Positions 1 to 4,684 of a stretch of DNA of 5,347 nt are shown piece by piece. The stretch spans positions 1 to 5,347 of the forward strand of contig CAMBWV010000100.1 in the NCBI GenBank assembly GCA_945871755.1. The letters run 5' to 3'. The notes under the pieces are model-generated. The model saw only the letters and a list, made by a program, of their open reading frames with translations, was not told where the DNA came from and made no database searches. Source of the DNA: an uncultured Bacteroidales bacterium (GTDB lineage Bacteria; Bacteroidota; Bacteroidia; Bacteroidales; Bacteroidaceae). Every line of letters starts with the position of its first letter. Positions within the stretch are counted from its first letter, which is position 1. Made by a program: the position numbers and the translations under genes.

Positions 1-794
1 ACTACGACAAGGAGAAGGCGAACTACGTCAGCCACCGCCTCGTCATCACCAAGCCCGAAATCAACGGCAAGACCTTTGGCCAGTTGCACTTCAGCAGCAT
101 CCACGGTGTCAACGTGACGCGCGTCACCCGTAACGGTATGGATCTCTTTGCCGACCGCAACCTCCGTCTGCAAGTGGGCGACCGCATCCTCGTGACGGGT
201 CCCGCCGAGAATATTGAGCGACTGAAGCGCGTCATCGGTGCTGAGGTGAAGAACCTCAACCATCCCAACGTGGGCGCCATCTTCTTCGGCATCATGCTGG
301 GTATCATCCTGGGCCAGATTAACTTTGGTGCAGGTGTGAAACTCGGTCTCGCTGGTGGTCCGCTTGTTGTCGCCATCATCATCGGCGCCTTCGGCTATCG
401 CTATAAGATCAATACGTACACCTCCACCTCTGCCAACCTCATGCTGCGCGAGGTCGGTCTGCTCCTCTTCCTTTCGAGTGTGGGCATTCAGGCTGGAGCG
501 AAGTTCTGGGACACCATCATGAGCGGCGGTATCACGTACGTTTGGACGGGCTTCCTCATCACGATTGTGCCCATCCTTATCATGGGTATCATTGCGCGCA
601 AGACGCTCAAGCTAAACTATTTCACCCTGATGGGCCTCATCGCAGGTAGCAACACCGACCCCCCTGCCCTGGCATTTGCCAATCAGACCGCAGGCAACGA
701 TGCCCCTGCCGTAGGCTACTCCACAGTTTATCCGCTGTCCATGTTCCTCCGCATTCTCATGGCACAGGTTGTGCTGATGATATTCCTGCAATAG
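1..794 (+). CDS. Putative YidE/AspT-type membrane transporter, 3' part (5' end outside window)
   Basis: The reading frame is open from position 3 and ends at a TAG at 792-794, giving 263 visible residues; the start lies to the left of the window. Residues about 10-78 form a soluble alpha/beta segment resembling a TrkA_C (RCK_C) domain ([10 protein letters not shown] followed by a helix). Residues about 88-263 form a membrane domain with roughly five hydrophobic segments. A signature [13 protein letters not shown] at residues 215-227 matches the Asp-Al_Ex / YidE-YbjL duplication domain. Known members have two such membrane halves flanking two TrkA_C domains, so this is the second half. AspT exchanges aspartate for alanine across the inner membrane, but most relatives have no known substrate, so a substrate cannot be assigned. 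The gene ends shortly before a strong terminator and converges with the abi gene. The family call is confident; the function is open. Confidence 0.88.
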   Translation, partial: YDKEKANYVSHRLVITKPEINGKTFGQLHFSSIHGVNVTRVTRNGMDLFADRNLRLQVGDRILVTGPAENIERLKRVIGAEVKNLNHPNVGAIFFGIMLGIILGQINFGAGVKLGLAGGPLVVAIIIGAFGYRYKINTYTSTSANLMLREVGLLLFLSSVGIQAGAKFWDTIMSGGITYVWTGFLITIVPILIMGIIARKTLKLNYFTLMGLIAGSNTDPPALAFANQTAGNDAPAVGYSTVYPLSMFLRILMAQVVLMIFLQ

Positions 795-835
795 GCACAT
801 CGGTTCTGTCGGTCAATGAACGAGAGAACCTACCT

Positions 836-881
836 ATAACAAGGGCTGCACCATTTTGGCGCAGCCCTTGTTATTTGCTTT
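836..881 (+). terminator. Intrinsic terminator of the transporter gene
   Basis: A perfect 14-bp inverted repeat (836-849 with 861-874, ATAACAAGGGCTGC and its complement) encloses an 11-nt loop and is followed on the plus strand by a T-rich run (TTATTTGCTTTT). It begins 42 bp after the transporter stop codon. The stem also forms on the minus strand, but no T-tract follows there, so it should mainly stop plus-strand transcription. Confidence 0.88.
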
Positions 882-987
882 TGGTGGAGGAAAATGTACC
901 GCCCTTGATAAAACCACAACGCCCCGTTCCCTTCTTCAGCGGCGGATGGAAGAGGCATCAGAGATTTTTCGCCCTACACTCCCAATA

Positions 988-1890
988 TCAATGCCGCCAT
1001 AAAGGCTCGTTCTCCCATCCTATAGGAAAACCGAGAGCTTTCAAATCTACCTCTGGATATTTGCCGAACAAATCGTACATTTTGTCCAGCATATCATTGG
1101 CGGGAGAAATAATATCAAGAAAATATTTAATGATGCACATGTTGTAATAGATTCTCCGCTTATCCGCTGGCAGAGTAATCCAAGGACGAGACATGCCTTT
1201 CATGTCATTGGGAAGAATCTTGTTTACTTTGTTCCACACACGTGCATGATGACAACAGGCATTGCGAGTCAGTGTAAGCACAGAAAGCCAAGATTCAAAG
1301 ACGGGAGCATGCAGCCCGAAGCGTTTGGCGATTTGCTTTTTGAGCCCTTTGTCTTTCATATTTCTATAGTACATATTCACACTTCCCATTGGGAGGAGCT
1401 CACCTAGAATCCATGCTGGTGGGAATGGTTCGATATAAGTTCTCTTGAAATGTTCGATGAAGTCTTCTGTGGAACGCTCATACTCCTTTGACAGCATTGT
1501 CATGCTATTGTTGAAGATAGACTGGTCACGAAAATAGATGTGATTGGTGAGCCAATATCTATCACAGGTTTTTGCTGCCGTCATATTCATCACGGCTTCT
1601 CTTACAGCAATTTCTATCTTCTCAATTTCGTTAAATAGGAGTAGGCGTAACTTCTTATCAAAGCGATAGAGCATCATCACTTTTTTAAATGTAGCCCCCT
1701 CCTTATACTGATGAAGGGATTTGGGAGTTTTCAACAGGGGATGCATATACGCAGACAATCGATAATAGCCTATGCTCTCCAAATATAATTGTGCCTCTTG
1801 CCTATTATTGATTATCAAACCACGAGTTTCCAATAAGGTCACAAGCTCTCGCGGAGTCTTGTATTCTTTGCCAAAAATTCTCTTTGCCAT
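988..1890 (-). CDS. Abi_2 family abortive-infection protein (AbiD/AbiF-like, HEPN nuclease)
   Basis: This is a complete 300-residue protein, a usual length for the Abi_2 (PF07751) family. Family features seen are YYRLSAYMHPL at 42-52, YRFDKKLRLLLFNEIE followed by KIEIAVRE at 75-98, and RNACCHH at 209-215, an RX4H/RX5H HEPN ribonuclease motif (R209, H214, H215) followed by ARVWN. The C-terminus (LGFPIGWENEPLW, 286-298) is also typical. No signal peptide or membrane segment is seen, so it should be cytoplasmic. Family members stop phage propagation, probably by cleaving RNA; AbiF-type proteins have been described as toxins held in check by a non-coding RNA and as relatives of the ancestor of Cas13. 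The ATG at 1888-1890 is chosen because the terminator hairpin upstream ends only 11 bp before it. The gene is visibly AT-richer than its neighbours, which suggests transfer. The exact subfamily (AbiD or AbiF) cannot be settled by eye. Confidence 0.9.
   Translation of the reverse strand: MAKRIFGKEYKTPRELVTLLETRGLIINNRQEAQLYLESIGYYRLSAYMHPLLKTPKSLHQYKEGATFKKVMMLYRFDKKLRLLLFNEIEKIEIAVREAVMNMTAAKTCDRYWLTNHIYFRDQSIFNNSMTMLSKEYERSTEDFIEHFKRTYIEPFPPAWILGELLPMGSVNMYYRNMKDKGLKKQIAKRFGLHAPVFESWLSVLTLTRNACCHHARVWNKVNKILPNDMKGMSRPWITLPADKRRIYYNMCIIKYFLDIISPANDMLDKMYDLFGKYPEVDLKALGFPIGWENEPLWRH
1022..1033. repeat. 12-bp direct repeat, copy 1 (inside the 3' end of abi)
   Basis: The plus-strand word ATAGGAAAACCG occurs here, within the codons for the GFPIG stretch of the abi C-terminus, and again in the same orientation at 2037-2048 upstream of abi. 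The two copies are 1,015 bp apart and bracket nearly the whole abi cassette. Confidence 0.6.
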
Positions 1891-1901
1891 AGTCTATAAA
1901 C

Positions 1902-1944
1902 AAAAAAAGCCCAGCCTATTTAAGCATTGTAAAGAGGCTCGGCT
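1902..1944 (-). terminator. Intrinsic terminator/attenuator just upstream of the abi start codon
   Basis: On the minus strand AGCCGAGCC (1944-1936) pairs with GGCTGGGCT (1916-1908) through nine positions with one central G-G mismatch. The stem is extended by TTTA/TAAA around a 7-nt loop. It is followed directly by seven Ts (1908-1902, the first shared with the stem). The T-run ends 11 bp before the abi ATG. No promoter motif fits between them, so abi mRNA must arise by read-through or processing unless there is an unrecognised start. Confidence 0.8.
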
Positions 1945-1952
1945 GGAACTAA
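1902..1952 (-). ncRNA. Candidate short RNA (about 50 nt) preceding abi, possible RNA antitoxin
   Basis: The span is inferred, not measured. Its 5' end is placed a few bases after the TATCTTTG promoter element (1965-1958) and its 3' end in the T-run of the terminator hairpin at 1902. The RNA would be a short single-stranded leader plus one long imperfect hairpin. Known AbiF genes are stably associated with a non-coding RNA that acts as an RNA antitoxin, and type III toxin-antitoxin loci also place an antitoxin RNA and a terminator before the toxin gene. The order here matches. Alternatives are a simple mRNA attenuator, or a longer RNA that starts upstream and includes the 1982-2021 palindrome. 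Confidence 0.5.
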
Positions 1953-1957
1953 CACTG

Positions 1958-1989
1958 CAAAGATACAAACTAATATTGAAGTACCCTAA
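1958..1989 (-). promoter_or_regulatory. Bacteroidetes-type promoter for the abi leader RNA/abi
   Basis: On the minus strand TATCTTTG (1965-1958) matches the Bacteroidetes -7 consensus TAnnTTTG exactly. A TTAG (1989-1986), close to the -33 TTTG, lies 20 nt upstream, within the usual spacing. A near-miss TTAGTTTG overlaps just upstream at 1973-1966. The predicted transcription start is near 1951-1953, about 61-63 nt upstream of the abi ATG. The -33 box falls inside the proximal arm of the 40-bp palindrome. Confidence 0.6.
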
Positions 1990-2021
1990 TTTCAAGAAGA
2001 AGATTTCTTGAAATTAGGGTA
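1982..2021. repeat. Perfect 40-bp palindrome (17-bp arms, 6-nt loop) upstream of abi
   Basis: TACCCTAATTTCAAGAA at 1982-1998 is the exact reverse complement of 2005-2021, with GAAGAT between. Neither strand has a T-run after it, so it is not an intrinsic terminator. It overlaps the -33 region of the predicted abi promoter. It could be an operator, the folded 5' part of a longer regulatory RNA, or the footprint of a small mobile repeat. Confidence 0.85.
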
Positions 2022-2036
2022 TCATTCCTCTGTGCA

Positions 2037-2048
2037 ATAGGAAAACCG
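2037..2048. repeat. 12-bp direct repeat, copy 2, in a possible degenerate copy of the abi 3' end
   Basis: ATAGGAAAACCG repeats the word at 1022-1033. On the minus strand the surrounding bases also resemble the abi 3' end. Upstream, ATTT, AA and TCT blocks align with small gaps. Downstream, the frame reads GFPIAQRND where abi reads GFPIGWENE. This could be a decayed remnant of a second abi-like gene, an integration footprint, or chance. Confidence 0.4.
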
Positions 2049-2079
2049 CAGATTATGAAATGCACATAGCATTCTTTCT

Positions 2080-2126
2080 GGAATCAAAATTTCAGGATTC
2101 CCGTGCTGCTGGCTTTCTGGCTTTCT
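2080..2126. repeat. Small repeats just downstream of rfbB
   Basis: Two adjacent GGCTTTCT octamers lie at 2111-2118 and 2119-2126. A 6-bp inverted repeat, GGAATC (2080-2085) and GATTCC (2096-2101), lies beyond them. On the minus strand these follow the rfbB stop codon, but there is no T-run, so a factor-independent terminator for rfbB is not evident. Confidence 0.5.
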
Positions 2127-2141
2127 GCCCTTCCTGTTCGC

Positions 2142-3284
2142 TTATCTCCCTGCATACATGCTCTCGTAATACTTTTCGTATTCACCGCTGGTGATATTGT
2201 CCATCCATTCCTGATGCTCGAGGTACCAGCGAACGGTCTTTTCGATGCCTTCTTCAAATTGCAGGCTGGGCTCCCATCCCAGTTCCTTCTGGAGTTTGGT
2301 GGAGTCGATGGCGTAGCGGGCATCGTGGCCCAGGCGGTCTGTGACGTAGGTGATGAGGTTGAGGTCCTCGCCCTCAGTACGACCTAGGAGACGGTCAACC
2401 GTCTGGATGACCACTTTGATAATATCGATGTTCTTCCACTCGTTGAAACCGCCGATGTTGTAGGTTTCGGCAACGGTTCCTTTGTGGAAGATGAGGTCGA
2501 TGGCACGGGCGTGGTCCTCCACATAGAGCCAGTCGCGCACGTTCTCGCCCTTGCCATAGACGGGCAGGGGCTTGCGGTGGCGAATGTTGTTGATGAAGAG
2601 GGGAATCAGCTTCTCGGGGAACTGATAAGGGCCGTAGTTGTTGGAGCAGTTCGTCACGATGGTGGGCATGCCATAGGTGTCGTGGTAGGCGCGAACGAAG
2701 TGGTCGGACGAAGCTTTGGAAGCCGAATAGGGCGAGTGGGGATTGTACTTCGTGGTCTCGTAGAAGAAGTCGTCGCCGTAGGCAGCGTGGTGCGCGCCCG
2801 AGCTAGCCTTGGTGGTAAACGGCGGTTCGATGCCTTCGGGATGGTTCATCGTCAGCGCGCCATACACCTCGTCGGTCGAAATATGGTAGAAGCGCTTGCC
2901 TTCATAGCCCTCGGGCAGTGATTCCCAATAGAGTTTGGCAGCCTGCAGCAGGGCGAGCGTACCCATCACATTGGTGCGGGCGAAGGTGAAAGGATCCTTG
3001 ATGGAGCGGTCCACGTGGCTCTCGGCGGCAAGGTGGATGATGCCGTCCACGTGTTCGTCCTGCATCAACTGATAGAAGGCATCAAAGTCGCAGATGTCCA
3101 TCTTGACAAAGCGATAGTTGGGACGGTCCTCAATGTCTTTGAGGTTGGCAAGGTTGCCAGCATAGGTAAGTTTGTCGAGGTTGATGATTTTGTACTCAGG
3201 GTACTTGTTGACAAACAAGCGGACAACATGGCTGCCGATAAATCCGGCACCGCCAGTGATGACAATGGTTCGTTTGAAATTCAT
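2142..3284 (-). CDS. rfbB: dTDP-glucose 4,6-dehydratase (RfbB/RmlB)
   Basis: This 380-residue cytoplasmic enzyme converts dTDP-glucose to dTDP-4-dehydro-6-deoxyglucose, the second step of dTDP-L-rhamnose synthesis. It belongs to the extended short-chain dehydrogenase family. The N-terminal Rossmann motif GGAGFIG (11-17) binds NAD. STDEVYG (136-142) holds the catalytic T137-D138-E139. YSASK (186-190) supplies the Y186/K190 pair. NNYGPYQFPEKLIP (215-228) and ENVRDWLYVEDH (247-258) are substrate-binding hallmarks. About 30 residues between STDEVYG and YSASK (TTKASSGAHHAAYG onward) form an insertion I associate with Bacteroidetes homologues. The ATG at 3284 sits 10 codons before the Rossmann glycines, as expected. 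The gene follows rfbD on the same strand but across a 417-bp gap, so it may have its own promoter, although no TAnnTTTG match was found upstream. All catalytic residues are present. Confidence 0.97.
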   Translation of the reverse strand: MNFKRTIVITGGAGFIGSHVVRLFVNKYPEYKIINLDKLTYAGNLANLKDIEDRPNYRFVKMDICDFDAFYQLMQDEHVDGIIHLAAESHVDRSIKDPFTFARTNVMGTLALLQAAKLYWESLPEGYEGKRFYHISTDEVYGALTMNHPEGIEPPFTTKASSGAHHAAYGDDFFYETTKYNPHSPYSASKASSDHFVRAYHDTYGMPTIVTNCSNNYGPYQFPEKLIPLFINNIRHRKPLPVYGKGENVRDWLYVEDHARAIDLIFHKGTVAETYNIGGFNEWKNIDIIKVVIQTVDRLLGRTEGEDLNLITYVTDRLGHDARYAIDSTKLQKELGWEPSLQFEEGIEKTVRWYLEHQEWMDNITSGEYEKYYESMYAGR

Positions 3285-3425
3285 AGTGAGGGAATAATTG
3301 GATGGCTAATGATTTTTTGACTTGTTGCTATCAAGGGCGGTAACGGCGGGCGAAGCAAGGACCTTCCGAGGCTCGTTTCAGTTCCATCGCCTTTTGTTTT
3401 CGTTCCGCTAAGCTTTATTGCCAGC
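3285..3425. other. Non-coding stretch upstream of rfbB, no recognisable element
   Basis: This is the rfbB-proximal part of the 417-bp rfbD-rfbB gap. No convincing coding frame, strong hairpin or Bacteroidetes -7 box was found on either strand. A leader or promoter for rfbB would be expected here but is not recognisable by eye. Confidence 0.5.
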
Positions 3426-3509
3426 GTTCACCGAGCGGTGAACGATCGTTCATGGGGCGGTGAACAATCGTTCATGGGGCGGTAAACGATCGTTCACCGC
3501 TCGGTGAAC
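3426..3509. repeat. Array of four 18-bp palindromes with 4-bp spacers (22-bp period)
   Basis: The units are 3426-3443, 3448-3465, 3470-3487 and 3492-3509. Each begins GTTCA and ends GGTGAAC or GGTAAAC, and the spacers are GATC, AATC and GATC. Unit 1 (GTTCACCGAGCGGTGAAC) has perfect 8-bp arms, and unit 4 is its exact reverse complement. Units 2 and 3 differ from each other at one base and carry TGGGG in place of CCGAG, which weakens their own symmetry. The array as a whole is therefore nearly symmetric about its centre. The spacers place GATC between the conserved GAAC and GTTC ends. It lies in the rfbD-rfbB gap, 142 bp upstream of the rfbB start. Confidence 0.92.
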
Positions 3510-3543
3510 GTTGACTTTCTCAGAGAGAAAATTCAATTTGGAC

Positions 3544-3574
3544 TGAGGAACTGCGGCAACGCGCCGCAGCCTCA
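3544..3574. repeat. GC-rich hairpin in the rfbD-rfbB gap
   Basis: CTGCGGC (3551-3557) pairs with GCCGCAG (3563-3569) around AACGC. The stem is extended by TGAGG (3544-3548) with CCTCA (3570-3574), with an AA bulge on one side. On the plus strand a short TCGTTTT follows. On the minus strand, the rfbD sense direction, no T-run follows. It could slow or shape transcription after rfbD, but a classical terminator is not proven. Confidence 0.6.
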
Positions 3575-3620
3575 TCGTTTTGGTGCAGAGAGGCACAGCC
3601 CTTCCTAGACTATCGAGCCA

Positions 3621-3635
3621 GCAGCCAAAGGCTGC
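3621..3635. repeat. Small perfect hairpin downstream of rfbD
   Basis: GCAGCC (3621-3626) and GGCTGC (3630-3635) are perfect complements around a 3-nt AAA loop. There is no T-run on either side. Confidence 0.5.
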
Positions 3636-3638
3636 GTT

Positions 3639-3710
3639 GAAACAGGAAGCCCGAAGGGATTCCCTGAAACTAGGAAACAAAGTTCCCGTTGAAACTTGAA
3701 ACTAGGAAGC
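3639..3710. repeat. Imperfect direct repeats of GAAACTAGGAAGC overlapping the rfbD 3' end
   Basis: Three related words are seen: GAAACAGGAAGC (3639-3650), GAAACTAGGAAAC (3666-3678) and GAAACTAGGAAGC (3698-3710). GTTGAAAC also occurs twice (3636-3643 and 3688-3695). The third copy contains the rfbD stop codon. An inverted CTTCCTAG at 3601-3608 complements CTAGGAAG at 3702-3709. These look like the decayed edge of a repetitive intergenic element. Confidence 0.6.
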
Positions 3711-4619
3711 GCAGCGACCGTCAGCTTCCAAATTGGCGATGCACTGCTTCAGGCTGTCCGTCCAATAGGGGACGGCAATGCCGAAGGTTTCCTTGATTTT
3801 CGTCTTATCGAGCACGGAATAGGCTGGGCGGGTGACGGGGCTGGGAAACTCATCGCTGTGGCAGGGCTGGATGTCGCAGGCGGTGTGGCCGCTGTATTCG
3901 GCAATCATCTTCGTGAAGTCGTACCAGGAGCAAACGCCCTCGTTGCTGAAATGGTAGATGCCCGTATAGGCGTCGGGATTTTCAGCCGTGGCGCAGCAAG
4001 CGAGCACGCGCTCGATGGCTAGGGCAAGGTCCCAGGCGTAGGTAGGTGTGCCGCACTGGTCGAAAACAACCTTGAGCGAGGGGCGCGTGGCCGTGAGCTG
4101 GAGCATCGTCTTGCAGAAGTTCTTGCCAAATTCGGAGTAGAGCCACGCCGTGCGGATGATGATATGGCGGCAGCCCGTGGCCTGGATTTTCTGCTCGCCG
4201 TGGAGTTTGGTCAATCCATAGACACCCGTCGGCGTACCCGTTTGGTCCTCGCGACAGGGACGGTTGTATGGCTCGCGACCGAAGACATAGTCCGTAGAAA
4301 TCTGGACGAGCCAACCGCCCACTTCCTTCATTGCCTTGGCCAAATTCTCGGGCGCATCGGCATTGAGGCGCTCGGCCAGGGCTTCGTTGGTTTCGGCAGC
4401 GTCCACATTGGTATAGGCCGCGCAATTGACAATGGCCTGCACCTGCTGCTCGGCCACCAGGCGGCGCACTGCTTCGAGATCGGTGATGTCGAGAAGGGTT
4501 GTGGCAACGCCTTCCTGCTCAACGATGTCGGTGAAGACATAGGTGTCCTGACTTTGGGCAGCGATGCGGCGCATCTCATTGCCCAGTTGGCCGTTGGCAC
4601 CTGTAACTAGAATATTCAT
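3702..4619 (-). CDS. rfbD: dTDP-4-dehydrorhamnose reductase (RfbD/RmlD)
   Basis: This 305-residue cytoplasmic enzyme reduces dTDP-4-dehydro-L-rhamnose to dTDP-L-rhamnose with NAD(P)H, the last step of the pathway that supplies rhamnose to surface polysaccharides. TGANGQLG at 6-13 is the nucleotide-binding glycine motif. NCAAYTNVDAAE (65-76), STDYVFG (108-114) and YGLTK (134-138, catalytic Y134/K138) are RmlD hallmarks. RTAWLY (156-161) and RPAYSVLDKTK (264-274) complete the substrate side. The ATG at 4619 gives the usual start five residues before the Rossmann motif. It lies 65 bp downstream of the DUF554 gene with no promoter motif between them, so cotranscription is likely. rfbB follows on the same strand after 417 bp. 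The length is normal for the family. The last codons (GRCAS) and the stop run into a repeat word (3698-3710), so the extreme C-terminus may have been altered by that repeat. Confidence 0.96.
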   Translation of the reverse strand: MNILVTGANGQLGNEMRRIAAQSQDTYVFTDIVEQEGVATTLLDITDLEAVRRLVAEQQVQAIVNCAAYTNVDAAETNEALAERLNADAPENLAKAMKEVGGWLVQISTDYVFGREPYNRPCREDQTGTPTGVYGLTKLHGEQKIQATGCRHIIIRTAWLYSEFGKNFCKTMLQLTATRPSLKVVFDQCGTPTYAWDLALAIERVLACCATAENPDAYTGIYHFSNEGVCSWYDFTKMIAEYSGHTACDIQPCHSDEFPSPVTRPAYSVLDKTKIKETFGIAVPYWTDSLKQCIANLEADGRCAS

Positions 4620-4652
4620 AGGGGGAGGTTTTTTATCGGAATCTGAAAGCGG

Positions 4653-4678
4653 TTTTTCCTAAGAAAAAGAAGGAAAAA
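4653..4678. repeat. AT-rich inverted repeat between the DUF554 gene and rfbD
   Basis: TTTTTCCT (4653-4660) and AGGAAAAA (4671-4678) are complementary 8-bp arms around a purine-rich 10-nt loop, in the 65-bp gap. The weak A/T stem without a GC core makes a true terminator unlikely. It may modulate the relative expression of the two genes. Confidence 0.4.
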
Positions 4679-4684
4679 ACGCGT

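Noticed and set aside
84..86. TTG as the start codon of the transporter gene
   Set aside because: The frame is open upstream to the window edge, and the position falls inside the TrkA_C-like domain, so this is an internal leucine codon.
802..830. Inverted repeat GGTTCT/AGAACC between the transporter stop and its terminator
   Set aside because: Arms of only 6 bp with 17 nt between them, next to a far stronger hairpin; likely chance.
875..1147. Plus-strand open frame over the abi 3' end
   Set aside because: It overlaps the well-supported C-terminal codons of abi in antisense and has no domain. The 875-987 part is simply the convergent spacer.
988..1890. Miniature Cas13
   Set aside because: The protein has one clear HEPN RX4H motif, a length of 300 residues, and Abi_2 hallmarks throughout, with no repeat-spacer array nearby. 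Relationship to the Cas13 ancestor is a family-level statement only.
2484..2921. Long open frames antisense to rfbB, and similar ones antisense to rfbD and the DUF554 gene
   Set aside because: They are mirror frames of strongly supported genes in GC-rich DNA and encode no recognisable protein.
3426..3509. CRISPR-like array
   Set aside because: Repeats are 18-bp palindromes with 4-bp near-identical spacers. CRISPR spacers are long and unique, and no cas gene is present.
3450..3680. A 76-codon open frame on the minus strand in the rfbD-rfbB gap
   Set aside because: It runs through two palindromic units and both hairpins, has low-complexity Arg/Ser/Ala composition and no recognisable domain. 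It is better explained as repeat sequence, though a translated copy in other genomes would reopen it.
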